Shown in pieces: positions 53,628 through 62,447 of a DNA stretch of 64,000 nucleotides; positions within the stretch are counted from its first letter, which is position 1; every line of letters starts with the position of its first letter. The position numbers were made by a program, and so were the translations under genes. The stretch is from Paenibacillus sp. FSL W8-0426. Its GTDB lineage: Bacteria > Bacillota > Bacilli > Paenibacillales > Paenibacillaceae. The notes beneath the pieces are model-generated. The model saw only the letters and a list, made by a program, of their open reading frames with translations. It searched no databases and was not told the DNA's origin. Where the stretch lies: assembly GCF_037969725.1 (NCBI RefSeq), contig NZ_CP150203.1:3736001-3800000 (forward strand), written 5' to 3'.

Positions 53628-55223
53628 ATGTTCATGTACACGCGAAAGATGAGCAGGCATGCCGTTGTTTTAATGATCTTGGGACTGTTTACGACTACGC
53701 TGGCTGCGTGCAGCGAAGGAGGAGCTGAGCCAACAGACTCGTCAGGAGTAGAGCAGAATCAACCGCTAACCCAATTAACGTATTGGGTGGACTTGTTTCC
53801 GGATGCTGCTGCCATTATGAAAAGTTATGGAGAAGTAACTGCCTGGAAGGAAATTGAAGCCAAAACCGGTGTGAAAATCGAATTTCAGCACCCGGCACAA
53901 GGCCAACTCGGAGAACAATTCAACTTAATGGTAGCATCGAATAAGCTGCCTGATGTTGTAGATTATGGATGGAACGCATACCCAGGCGGCGCACAGAAAG
54001 CAATCCGAGATAAAAAACTCATCCCATTGAATGATTACTTGGATCATGCCCCCAACCTGAAAAAACTGCTGGACGATCATCCGGAATGGAGAAAAATGGC
54101 TTCCACAGATCATGGGGATCTCATTGGCTTCCCGTTCATTCGTGAGGATGTCACCCAACAAGTGTTCCTGGGACCTGCAATACGCAAAGACTGGCTGGAC
54201 CAATTAAATTTGTCGGTACCCACGACAATCGATGAATGGCACACCGTTTTGAAAGCGTTTAAAGAACGGGACCCGAACGGTAATGGTGAAGCGGATGAAA
54301 TTCCGATTCTAATTTCGGCAGGAGAATTAACTTTTGCGGGTGCCTTCGGGACACCTAACGATTTCTACCGGGAGAAGGATACTGTCAAATACGGGCCGAT
54401 TGAACCCGGCTTCAAGGAATACCTCGCCACAATGAACCAATGGTATAACGAAGGTCTGCTCGACAAGGACTTTGCGACGACGGATGCCAAAATGACCGAT
54501 GCCAAAATAACAGGCAATCAGGTGGGGTCGGCGGTCCTGTTTCTCAATGGCGGCATTGGAAAATACATGGACTTGATGGCGCAAAGCCAACCGGATTTCA
54601 AATTGGTCGGAACCCCCTATCCGACATTAAATCCTGGCGAAAAGCCGGTCTTCGGACATATGGATAATCCCGTTACCGGCATCTTCGCAGCCATAACCGG
54701 AAGCAACCAAAACGTTGTTGGTACCGTGAAATTTCTGGATTATTTATACAGTGAAGAAGGAAAACTCATTATGAACTTCGGCAAAGAAGGCGAAACATAC
54801 ACGCTCGTTGACGGCCAACCCCGGTATACGGATGCGATTTTGAATAATCCTGACGGACTGCCGATTTCCCAAGCCTTCAGGAAGCATATTATGGGCGCTA
54901 CCTCCGGTCCTTTTGTGCAGGATGTACGTCACACGCAGCAGTATACGACCAAGCCGGAACAAAAAGAGGCCATGACGTTGTGGTCAAACACTACACAGGA
55001 AAAAAGAATGCCTCCCGTTAGTATCTCTGTAGAAGATAGCAGCCGATACTCCTCGATCATGACCGACGTCAATACATTTAAAGACGAAATGATTCTGAAA
55101 TTTATTATGGGTACGGAACCGCTTGATCATTTCGATAATTATGTAGAAATGCTGAAAGGGTTAGGCATCGAGGAAGCGATCCAAATCCAACAAGCAGCTT
55201 TGGAAAGATACAACAACCGATAA
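53628..55223 (+). CDS. Extracellular solute-binding lipoprotein (LplA-like)
   Basis: A 531-residue family 1 binding protein. The N-terminus has a signal peptide and lipobox (TTTLAAC-SEGG). The length and motifs (EIEAKTGVKIEFQHPA, NKLPDVVDYGWNAYPGG) match LplA/YtcQ-like proteins that bind complex oligosaccharides. ATG at 53628 has GGAGGA 10 bases upstream; a TTG two codons earlier is an alternative. It is followed by two permease genes; the ATPase is expected to be a shared MsmX-like protein encoded elsewhere. Confidence 0.9.
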   Translation: MFMYTRKMSRHAVVLMILGLFTTTLAACSEGGAEPTDSSGVEQNQPLTQLTYWVDLFPDAAAIMKSYGEVTAWKEIEAKTGVKIEFQHPAQGQLGEQFNLMVASNKLPDVVDYGWNAYPGGAQKAIRDKKLIPLNDYLDHAPNLKKLLDDHPEWRKMASTDHGDLIGFPFIREDVTQQVFLGPAIRKDWLDQLNLSVPTTIDEWHTVLKAFKERDPNGNGEADEIPILISAGELTFAGAFGTPNDFYREKDTVKYGPIEPGFKEYLATMNQWYNEGLLDKDFATTDAKMTDAKITGNQVGSAVLFLNGGIGKYMDLMAQSQPDFKLVGTPYPTLNPGEKPVFGHMDNPVTGIFAAITGSNQNVVGTVKFLDYLYSEEGKLIMNFGKEGETYTLVDGQPRYTDAILNNPDGLPISQAFRKHIMGATSGPFVQDVRHTQQYTTKPEQKEAMTLWSNTTQEKRMPPVSISVEDSSRYSSIMTDVNTFKDEMILKFIMGTEPLDHFDNYVEMLKGLGIEEAIQIQQAALERYNNR

Positions 55224-55237
55224 GCAAAGCTTACCAT

Positions 55238-55273
55238 TCCGGAATATGACGAGCATGCATGTCATATTCCGGA
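55238..55273 (+). other. Perfect 13-bp stem-loop between binding-protein and permease genes
   Basis: TCCGGAATATGAC (55238-55250) and GTCATATTCCGGA (55261-55273) pair perfectly around a 10-base loop. There is no T run. Such structures after binding-protein genes often protect the upstream mRNA end and give more binding protein than permease; that role is inferred. Confidence 0.65.
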
Positions 55274-55292
55274 CATCCGGGAGGGAGAATTT

Positions 55293-56255
55293 GTGCCTGA
55301 TTTAGACAGAAACGCTGTACAAGCAGCAGCCAGAATGCCCGCGGAAAGCAAAAAAAGGATCATCATGAGGGACTTGGTTCGTAATCGCTACATTTATTTG
55401 ATGCTTGTTCCCGTTATTGTTTATTACGCCATCTTCCATTATGGTCCTATGTACGGCTTGCTCATTGCTTTTAAGGATTACGGGATCGCAGATGGCGTAT
55501 GGGAAAGTCCTTGGGTCGGTTTTACCCATTTTAAGAACTTTTTTGAAAACCCTTACTTTTGGCGTCTTCTTCGCAATACCTTAATGATCAGTATTTATGA
55601 ATTGTTGTTTGCATTTCCTGCCCCGATCATCCTTGCTCTATTGCTGAATGAGATACGTCTTGTCATTTTCAAACGAGTCGTACAGACGATTAGTTATCTT
55701 CCCCACTTTATTTCAATCGTGGTCGTAGCCGGCATGCTTGTTGACTTTGCTGCCCGTGATGGCCTGGTGAATAACATGCTCGGCTTTTTTGGATACGAGC
55801 CCATCGCATTCCTGCAGGAGCCGGGATGGTTTCGCTCGATCTATGTATCCTCCGGGATCTGGCAAGGAATCGGCTGGGGTTCCATTATCTATCTCGCCGC
55901 CATGTCCTCCATTGATCCTACGCTGTACGATGCGGCTCGTATTGATGGTGCAGGACGTTGGAAGCAAACCTTGCATATCACGATTCCAGGCATTATGCCT
56001 ACCATAGTCATCTTGTTTATCCTTAATATAGGATCCATGCTTTCCGTGGGAAGCGAAAAAATCATTCTGTTATACAACCCGCTTACTTACGAAACGGCTG
56101 ATGTCATTTCAACCTATGTTTACAGAAAAGGTATTCTTGGAGCCGATTTCGGATATTCCGCTGCAGTAGGTTTATTCAATTCGGTCATCAGCTTCATTTT
56201 GCTCATACTCGCGAATACGATCAGCAAGCGAGTAAGCGAACATAGACTGTGGTAA
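55293..56255 (+). CDS. ABC transporter permease (LplB-like)
   Basis: A 320-residue permease of the polysaccharide-type CUT1 family: six membrane segments, typical early motif MLVPVIVYYAIFHYGPMYG and EAA-type loop YDAARIDGAGRWKQTLHITI. GTG start with GGGAGGGAG 5 bases upstream. It forms the channel together with the next gene. Confidence 0.92.
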   Translation: MPDLDRNAVQAAARMPAESKKRIIMRDLVRNRYIYLMLVPVIVYYAIFHYGPMYGLLIAFKDYGIADGVWESPWVGFTHFKNFFENPYFWRLLRNTLMISIYELLFAFPAPIILALLLNEIRLVIFKRVVQTISYLPHFISIVVVAGMLVDFAARDGLVNNMLGFFGYEPIAFLQEPGWFRSIYVSSGIWQGIGWGSIIYLAAMSSIDPTLYDAARIDGAGRWKQTLHITIPGIMPTIVILFILNIGSMLSVGSEKIILLYNPLTYETADVISTYVYRKGILGADFGYSAAVGLFNSVISFILLILANTISKRVSEHRLW

Positions 56256-56270
56256 AGGGGATCGTGAAAA

Positions 56271-57152
56271 ATGACATATAAACGTTCTCTGGGTGAAACG
56301 GTATTTTCATGGTTTAATATTTGCTTTATGCTTTTACTCTGCTTCGTTACGCTCTATCCATTTATTTATATCCTGTTTGCATCTCTAAGCAATCCTGCAG
56401 AAATGGCCCAGTTTCGCGGCATGCTGTTCTACCCGCAAGGATTTAGTTTCGCTGCTTACAAAGCGGTACTGGAAAATCCCATGGTTGCAACCGGGTACCG
56501 GAATACGCTCTTCTATGTCACAGCAGGTACGGCCATCAATTTGGTGATGACAACGCTCGGTGCCTATGCCCTCTCCCGTCGCAACGTTTATTTCAAAAAC
56601 CACATCATGCTCATCATCGTGATTACTATGGTGTTCAGCGGGGGACTTATTCCTTCTTACCTGCTGATCAATCATCTCGGGATGTTGAATACACCTTGGG
56701 CACTTCTCTTGCCAGGGGCCATCAATTCGTTCAATTTGATTATTATGCGAACCGCATTTCAAGGCATCCCGGCAAGTTTGGAGGAATCCGCGCGCATCGA
56801 CGGAGCGAATGACTGGGTTATTATGACAAGAATTATTATTCCCCTGTCCATGCCCGTCATTGCCGTCATGATTTTATGGTACGCCGTAGGCCATTGGAAT
56901 TCGTATTTCAATGCATTGATTTATTTGCGGGACCGGGAATGGTTCCCTCTTCAGCTGGTGCTCAGGGAGATTCTGATTTCCAACAGTACAGACAGCATGA
57001 TGACAGGAGCAGCAGCCGGCGATCGTCTGGATATCGGGATAACGATAAAATACGCGACGATCATTGTGTCTACACTGCCGATCCTGATCCTGTATCCGTT
57101 TCTGCAAAAATATTTTGTGCACGGCGTTATGATCGGTGCGCTCAAAGAATAA
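56271..57152 (+). CDS. Carbohydrate ABC transporter permease (LplC/YtcP-like)
   Basis: A 293-residue CUT1 permease with six membrane segments and the docking loop EESARIDGANDWVIMTRIII. It starts 15 bases after its partner with AAAGGGGAT upstream. It ends the plus-strand GH2-importer unit, which is closed by a strong terminator. Confidence 0.92.
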   Translation: MTYKRSLGETVFSWFNICFMLLLCFVTLYPFIYILFASLSNPAEMAQFRGMLFYPQGFSFAAYKAVLENPMVATGYRNTLFYVTAGTAINLVMTTLGAYALSRRNVYFKNHIMLIIVITMVFSGGLIPSYLLINHLGMLNTPWALLLPGAINSFNLIIMRTAFQGIPASLEESARIDGANDWVIMTRIIIPLSMPVIAVMILWYAVGHWNSYFNALIYLRDREWFPLQLVLREILISNSTDSMMTGAAAGDRLDIGITIKYATIIVSTLPILILYPFLQKYFVHGVMIGALKE

Positions 57153-57159
57153 TGGACAG

Positions 57160-57208
57160 ATGGTTTCAAGGTTGCACACATTTGCTGCAAAACCTTGAAA
57201 CCATTTTT
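57160..57208 (+). terminator. Intrinsic terminator of the GH2-importer operon
   Basis: A long, nearly perfect stem (ATGGTTTCAAGGTT/AACCTTGAAACCAT) is followed by TTTTTG, right after the last permease gene. Confidence 0.9.
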
Positions 57209-57240
57209 GCCAAAAGCGTGATATATCTAAATTCAAAACA

Positions 57241-57321
57241 ATCTGGGGATAACAGTGATCGGAAGATGGTTCTGACCACGTAGTGACTCCGTGTAAAAAT
57301 CATCGGTTCAACTTATATAGG
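57241..57321 (-). repeat. MITE-like repeat, partial copy A
   Basis: Its reverse complement matches the left half of the element at 62860: a tip similar to TATAGGTTGAACC, then a run up to TTACAC, then GGTCAGAACC, CTTCCGATC and GTTATCCCCAGAT. The right half is absent, so this is a truncated copy of about 81 bp, 12 bases from the CPBP gene end. Confidence 0.75.
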
Positions 57322-57333
57322 GACCCTGGGCAG

Positions 57334-58053
57334 CTATTTCATAAATAAGGCACTGAAAATCACGACATCCTGCAAGAAATGGATCGTTAGCGCCCAGAAA
57401 AATCCTTTTGTTTCTAACATTGATTTGGCCAAAAACCATCCGATAAAAGCAGCCATCAATACGCCTGGTATCCCGCCCGGATTTCCAAAATAATGAACGA
57501 TACCAAAGATCGATGCGGCTAATCCTTGCGCTACATACGGAGAAAATCCATATCTGCTAACAACGGCAACAAACGAAAACCGAAAGATGATTTCTTCTGA
57601 AAAAGCATTCATAAGCGCAAATAGAAGGATGAGTATAACCCCGGGATATAGCTCCAGACTTACGCCCCCTCCATGAACCACTTGGAAGTAGATGACGACA
57701 GACGTTACCAACGTAATCACGATTGCGAAGTTTACACCTAACTTTTTCCACGTCTCCGTCTCTTTTGGCTTAACGCCAATCCACGGTTCTGGCCGGATTA
57801 TTCCATCCCGCCTTTTAAGGTTTAAATACGCAAGTCCCTCTTTCCCCGCGATTCCATAGACGATGCCGATCACAATAAAAGCCAATAACAATACCGTGAT
57901 TTGATAACTCATCTCTAGATTGTATCCAGCACTTTCGAATATTTTTAATAGGAGGGGCGGACTGCTTTTGAACCATACCAAGAGAGGGGCACAAGCAGCA
58001 ACCACGATCGAAATGAACAGGATGGGAACGATATTGAACCGTTTTTTATTCAT
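57334..58053 (-). CDS. CPBP-family intramembrane metalloprotease (CAAX protease/bacteriocin-processing type)
   Basis: A 239-residue membrane protein with about seven hydrophobic segments. The family motifs are present: EEIIFRFSF (EExxxR) and FGIVHYFGN, plus a third conserved block (GGIPGVLMAAFIGWFLA). Such proteins are intramembrane proteases or immunity-type proteins. The gene overlaps the PadR gene by 8 bases, so it is co-expressed with and probably repressed by it. No bacteriocin precursor gene is visible nearby. Confidence 0.9.
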   Translation of the reverse strand: MNKKRFNIVPILFISIVVAACAPLLVWFKSSPPLLLKIFESAGYNLEMSYQITVLLLAFIVIGIVYGIAGKEGLAYLNLKRRDGIIRPEPWIGVKPKETETWKKLGVNFAIVITLVTSVVIYFQVVHGGGVSLELYPGVILILLFALMNAFSEEIIFRFSFVAVVSRYGFSPYVAQGLAASIFGIVHYFGNPGGIPGVLMAAFIGWFLAKSMLETKGFFWALTIHFLQDVVIFSALFMK

Positions 58054-58603
58054 TCTCTTGCCCCCTGTCTGGACGGTTTAACGATTCCAACGCATGTTGG
58101 CACCATTCGATGGTCATTCGCAGATATCGCTCACCGTAGTCGAGGGTCAACAACCAGAGCTGGGCCTGTTTGCTTTCCTTGTCAGGAACACTCGCTTTAA
58201 TTCCTGCAAGCATCGCAGTTAACCGCTCGCTCTCTTCTAATTCTTCCTGGAGAAAAGCGATTAATTGGGGGATATGCCGTTCATCGGAGACAAAGAGCTT
58301 CATAAGCAATTCGTTCCTGATCACAGATTCCTCCGGCGGGAGGGCTAACCATGAATCAAGCTGTTCACATCCTTGTCGCGTAACACCATAGACGATTTTA
58401 CGCCTCCCCGTCTCAGCTTCTTCCACAACGGACACATAACCCTCTTGCTCCAGTTGTTTGATGCTCTTATGAATATGTCCGTAGGATTCGTTCCAGAAAA
58501 GGCCGATGCTTTCCTTCGAAAACTTTACAAGTTCGTAGGCACTCATGGGTTTAATGCGAAGTAAGCCGAGAATGGCAAAATGGGTGGTATTGATTCTTTT
58601 CAT
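58046..58603 (-). CDS. PadR-family transcriptional regulator
   Basis: The 185-residue product has the PadR winged helix (TTHFAILGLLRIKPMSAYEL, SYGHIHKSIKQLEQEGYVSV) and the helical C-terminal Vir_act_alpha_C domain, which places it in the AphA-like subfamily. ATG at 58603 follows AAGGAGGAGGGA; a longer frame to 58645 would run through a palindromic operator. It probably represses itself and the overlapping CPBP gene. Confidence 0.9.
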   Translation of the reverse strand: MKRINTTHFAILGLLRIKPMSAYELVKFSKESIGLFWNESYGHIHKSIKQLEQEGYVSVVEEAETGRRKIVYGVTRQGCEQLDSWLALPPEESVIRNELLMKLFVSDERHIPQLIAFLQEELEESERLTAMLAGIKASVPDKESKQAQLWLLTLDYGERYLRMTIEWCQHALESLNRPDRGQENE

Positions 58604-58622
58604 ACGTCCCTCCTCCTTCACA

Positions 58623-58641
58623 ATATATCTTTGAGATATAT
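58623..58641. promoter_or_regulatory. PadR-type operator
   Basis: A perfect palindrome ATATATCT-TTG-AGATATAT lies 20 bases upstream of the PadR start, in the place of a core promoter. AT-rich ATCT/AGAT palindromes of this size are typical PadR binding sites. Confidence 0.6.
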
Positions 58642-58844
58642 CCAATTAGCATAATACTCCATAAGGCTAAGGATGGCAATCCATTTAGAGAAAAAATAAG
58701 CTCAAGCCATTTTTAGCATTGGAAGCTCCACAACTTGAATTGCCGTTACTTCAACAAAAAAAGCAGCCCCGAACGGACTTCCCACACTGCTAATCAGTTA
58801 ACAATGGAGTAGTTCATTCAAGGGCTACCTTTTTTATTTAATAT

Positions 58845-59108
58845 TTACCAAGTAATCCAACCGCTTGTTCGTTTATAATTGTGAAGAAGTTCGTATTCTT
58901 CACTACGCATCAGTCGTTTCATTTTTGTTCTATAAAGGCGATAATCATCTTTTCGTGCTGCTTTACACTCTTTGTTGTAATGAACGCTCTTGATTCCTTT
59001 ACGGAAATCTTTAAGCTTCTCTCTCCTTGGATCAATGGGCTTCCTGTTGATCTCCAGACTACGCTGCTTCTCATCTTCCCAGGATTGAATCTCTTCACGC
59101 GTAAACAT
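58845..59108 (-). CDS. Small basic hypothetical protein
   Basis: An 87-residue, highly charged protein (MFTREEIQSWEDEKQRSLEI, then many Lys/Arg) with predicted helices and no membrane segment. I do not recognise a family. The ATG at 59108 has GGGG 6 bases upstream. It stands alone; the flanking gaps (58642-58844 and 59109-59325) show nothing else I can support. Coding status is moderately likely from ribosome site and composition. Confidence 0.5.
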   Translation of the reverse strand: MFTREEIQSWEDEKQRSLEINRKPIDPRREKLKDFRKGIKSVHYNKECKAARKDDYRLYRTKMKRLMRSEEYELLHNYKRTSGWITW

Positions 59109-59325
59109 CTTCATCCCCGTTGTGCCGGGTTAGATTTTGGCTTTTGAAGCCATGACCTTAGACACAACTAATAGAAGAAGATCTTCGGATTGAACATGAA
59201 ATCACCTCGGTTTTTATTCAACCTAATTTTAACATATGGTAGCAGATTGGTGCATGGCCTGAAGGTGGCTGCATAACGTTTAGATATCCATTTAATCGGC
59301 AACCGGTTCAAGTTCTCAGAATGAC

Positions 59326-60063
59326 TCAAGATTTATATTTATGGATTAATTGTTGGATCGCTTGTCGAACATCACCATGAAATAAACCTCCATGATAACA
59401 AATCAGCTGCTCGATATCGTAGTCAAGCAATCGCTGTACCGATCGTACGGCCTCATCCAGATCCATTGTATACTGGGGATTAGCAATGGCGAGCTCGCCT
59501 TCCTCGATGACGGCGGCGTCTGCAGCGATCAGTGTTTTACTGGCTGGCAAATATAATGAGATGTGCCCGGGCATATGACCTGGCGTGTGGATGATCTTAA
59601 TCCCGCCGCACCAAGGCAGCCAATCCTCATCGGCTACCGTCCGGTCAACGGCAACCGGCTCGATCGACTTCAAGAGGCGAATAAATTGCTCCGCATATGG
59701 CTTTGCTTCATCGGTCAATGCGTCAAACGTTGATTCTGCCTGTTCAAGCCGCAATGATTTTTTCGTTCCTTCAATGTAAGGCGCTTCTAGCTCGTAAGCA
59801 ACGATTTCGATGTGTGGATGCGCCCTCTTCAAAGCAGCGACTGACCCCATATGATCCATATCGTGATGCGTCACGATCAGTTTAGTCATTGAATCGAGAG
59901 TAACGTTATACCGGTTAGCCGCTTTTTCAATAAGAGGCATGAAATCGGGATAACCGCAGTCGATAAGAATCGTGTCAAACTCATCTTGAAGAAGGATTGG
60001 GGTAATGACCTGTTTTTGTCCGTTATATTCAAACTCAATATCAAGTAGATGATAAGTACTCAT
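59326..60063 (-). CDS. Metallo-beta-lactamase-fold hydrolase
   Basis: A 245-residue MBL-fold protein with the zinc motif THHDMDH, later His in HTPGHMPGHIS, Asp in IAADAAV and final His in CYHGGLFHGD. Family members are glyoxalase II-like or lactonase-like hydrolases. The specific substrate is not readable. ATG at 60063 has AGGAGG 7 bases upstream. No operon partner is visible. Confidence 0.88.
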   Translation of the reverse strand: MSTYHLLDIEFEYNGQKQVITPILLQDEFDTILIDCGYPDFMPLIEKAANRYNVTLDSMTKLIVTHHDMDHMGSVAALKRAHPHIEIVAYELEAPYIEGTKKSLRLEQAESTFDALTDEAKPYAEQFIRLLKSIEPVAVDRTVADEDWLPWCGGIKIIHTPGHMPGHISLYLPASKTLIAADAAVIEEGELAIANPQYTMDLDEAVRSVQRLLDYDIEQLICYHGGLFHGDVRQAIQQLIHKYKS

Positions 60064-60210
60064 CAACATACCTCCTAACTAAACAACAATAATTATTGCA
60101 TATTATTAACACATGACCTTCTCCTGCGATACGAAGCGCCGAAAGCCCCCATAGCCCCTGCGTCATCACGCTCCAAATGAAATTTCACCGTCATACGGTG
60201 CCCTTCTTCA

Positions 60211-61236
60211 TTAATCTCCGCCACCGCCGCAGGATGAGCAGCTGGATGAGCTGCAAGAAGAATCTGAGGATGATCCGGAACCTCCGGATGAACCACTGCT
60301 GTCTGTGCAATGATCTGCATAACAGCTGGCACTGCTCGTGCAACTGCTGTTTGACGAAGACCCGGAGGCAGTCTTTTCCTGCGGGAGGATTTCCTGCTCC
60401 AGGCGACCCATGCGCACCCCGTATGTCGCTTCATGATGTATGGAATGGTACACCATGGCACTCGCCATGAGAAGAGCCACATCGCCCGTACCCGGAGATT
60501 CAAGAGAGAGTTCATTTGCGCTTAGACTTGCCGATCTTTGCAGTTTTTCAATCAAGTAGGTAATAACCTGCGCAGCTTCAGGACTCTCCTGCATGCGCCT
60601 GGCATGGAAGAGTTGATTCACCAGTTCGGACGGGTCTCCCTGCGCGATCAACTTTTGCACATCACCGGATAACGGATACCTGAAGAAATCGCCCCAGATC
60701 ACGGAACTATAGGGAGTAAACGCGAATAATTGACAGTACACCCAGTCAAACCAGGCACGTGCTCCTGGCGTTTCGCGGCGGGTAACAGCCGGCTCATGAT
60801 GTACAGTGGAACCCATAAACTCTGCGCAAAAGTCAGCGTAGGATCTCGTAAACATCAGCATTTCATGCCAAAATTCGTCTACCTCCTCGCTGAACATGGG
60901 CACCTGCTTAAGTAAAGAAGCCATAATGAAGTATCTCTTCAGCTCCAGCAGCTTCCATCGATATTCGTGCGTTGTCATATGAGGATATTCCTGTCCCATA
61001 CGGATCTTCAGTTTGTTGGAAAAATGTTTATTGAAACTCTTTTCCAATTGAAGAACGGTTTGTTTATAGGAGACCTCTTCGCGAAGTCCAAGATTCAAAG
61101 GTAACTTTTTGCGTCTGTACGTCACTTTTGCATGCCTTCTGCGGCTTCCCGCCGGACGGAAAATTCTGATCTTACGCCGAATCAAATATACCCCAATAAC
61201 CAATAAAATGGCTGCGATGTAGTAGTAGATAGGCAC
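60211..61236 (-). CDS. Membrane-anchored protein with GRDP/DUF1399-like segment and Ser/Cys-rich tail
   Basis: A 341-residue protein with one N-terminal membrane segment (YYIAAILLVIGVYLI), a basic stretch, and a middle part with EVDEFWHEMLMFTRSYADFC and GSTVHHEP, which resembles the motif pattern of glycine-rich-domain (DUF1399) proteins. The tail of about 50 residues is nearly all Ser, Cys, Gly and Asp (for example SSSDSSCSSSSCSSCGGGGD). Function is unknown; a cysteine-rich outer or inner tail could bind metal or form cross-links. GTG start with GAGAGG 4 bases upstream. Confidence 0.75.
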   Translation of the reverse strand: MPIYYYIAAILLVIGVYLIRRKIRIFRPAGSRRRHAKVTYRRKKLPLNLGLREEVSYKQTVLQLEKSFNKHFSNKLKIRMGQEYPHMTTHEYRWKLLELKRYFIMASLLKQVPMFSEEVDEFWHEMLMFTRSYADFCAEFMGSTVHHEPAVTRRETPGARAWFDWVYCQLFAFTPYSSVIWGDFFRYPLSGDVQKLIAQGDPSELVNQLFHARRMQESPEAAQVITYLIEKLQRSASLSANELSLESPGTGDVALLMASAMVYHSIHHEATYGVRMGRLEQEILPQEKTASGSSSNSSCTSSASCYADHCTDSSGSSGGSGSSSDSSCSSSSCSSCGGGGD

Positions 61237-61489
61237 AGCGCCTCTCCTCTCCGTTGATATCGTTTCTATGTATGGGTTAAACTCTCACTATTATAAATGA
61301 CGACCGGTAATGACTAAAAGAGCCCTTTGGCATAAATGCCAGGGATGTATGTTTCTATGCCTGCCCATTCCTTCAAAAATCCAACGTTCAGGGAATTTAC
61401 CCCTAACCTACGAAATTGCTCGAACATCGAATACAAGCAGGAGTTGGTCTGCTGGTTTGACTTGTCATCTGATATAACAATTATCAATA

Positions 61490-61670
61490 CTAGTCAATAA
61501 ACCTATTTTTGTGATTGCTACTCTCTCCATTGGACATAGCCACGCCACCGACCTGTGCCAGTGCTTCCAACAGATTTTTTATCTTCATCAATTTCCTCCA
61601 AGATTCGATCAACCCATAGAAATGGATTTCTATGCGGTATTACCTCTTGTATTCTTTCAACATCAAACAT
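61490..61670 (-). pseudogene. fabZ: fabZ remnant with internal deletion and frameshift
   Basis: The first 35 codons match the N-terminus of 3-hydroxyacyl-ACP dehydratase FabZ ([20 protein letters not shown] then DRILEE). After KSVG the reading frame shifts, and the next frame reads [10 protein letters not shown], a FabZ segment that normally lies about 30 residues later, then continues to a stop at 61490. The catalytic His stays in HRNPF, but the hot-dog core (GHFP..MPGV) is missing. This is a decayed gene. GAAGG precedes the ATG. The wider gap 61237-61489 holds a weak hairpin near 61325-61345 and nothing else I can support. Confidence 0.75.
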
Positions 61671-61866
61671 GATTGCCTTCTCTTGTAGTTTATTTAAAAA
61701 CCGATTCAAGTAAATTCCGGGACATCTTAGATGCTTATCTAATCGGAAATAAGAACATGTTCTTGTCCCTCGACATTTAATGACCAATTAATGGTATGAT
61801 TATAATACCCTGTTTTCGTTTTTTATTTTGCCGACCAGTCGACTAAATTTTCAGTGAGGTGCAGCT

Positions 61867-62406
61867 ATGGAGCCTGTTATCCGAGAACTTAAATCCAGTT
61901 TTGAGAGTCTGGATCCCTCCGAAATTGAGCAATCCGAATACTTGTCGAATCTAACAACCGAAAGACTTCGGCTGATCCCCTATCCGAACTTCGCTATCGA
62001 ATTTGACAGTCCTTTATACCTCTTCCGGTTTGAAGATCGAACGCTTGCGATATTCGGACATGATCTCGGTGGTTATTACGCGGTCGATCTCGAGAGTGGC
62101 ACCGTAACATATATCCACCAGGAAGACGCCCTTTACCGGCTGCAATTTTGCAATTCAAGCTTTGATTCTTTTTTGCAATTTCACAACTTGTTTATGCAGC
62201 AGGTAAAGTGGCGAATTGAATCCGGCAACGATCCGCAAAAAGCGGTGGAAGCGCTGGAAACAGAGTTCAGACGCTATGATTCTCAAGCCACGGAAAACGA
62301 CGATTCCTTTTGGCCGATGCGTTTGTACGAGCTTTCCGACGACCTGTTTCCGCTGAATGATCTGCGTATAAACTTTTACCGATCGATCCTCGACAAAACG
62401 AAATGA
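61867..62406 (+). CDS. SUKH-like (SMI1/KNR4) protein, possible immunity protein
   Basis: A 179-residue acidic soluble protein. The central block (LYLFRFEDRTLAIFGHDLGG then YYAVDLESGTVTYIHQED) and the following SFDSFLQFHNLF match the pattern of SUKH superfamily proteins (SUKH-4 type), which often neutralise contact-dependent or nuclease toxins. No toxin gene is in view. GAGGTG lies 5 bases before the ATG. Family assignment is by eye. Confidence 0.7.
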   Translation: MEPVIRELKSSFESLDPSEIEQSEYLSNLTTERLRLIPYPNFAIEFDSPLYLFRFEDRTLAIFGHDLGGYYAVDLESGTVTYIHQEDALYRLQFCNSSFDSFLQFHNLFMQQVKWRIESGNDPQKAVEALETEFRRYDSQATENDDSFWPMRLYELSDDLFPLNDLRINFYRSILDKTK

Positions 62407-62447
62407 GATCGTTACCGATACCGCGAAACGTTTTTCCGTGACGATCG

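Noticed and set aside
60093..60515. 140-codon minus-strand frame with Ala/His/Pro-rich tail
   Set aside because: It overlaps the Ser/Cys-rich protein gene in another frame of the same strand; the biased composition comes from the repetitive tail codons.
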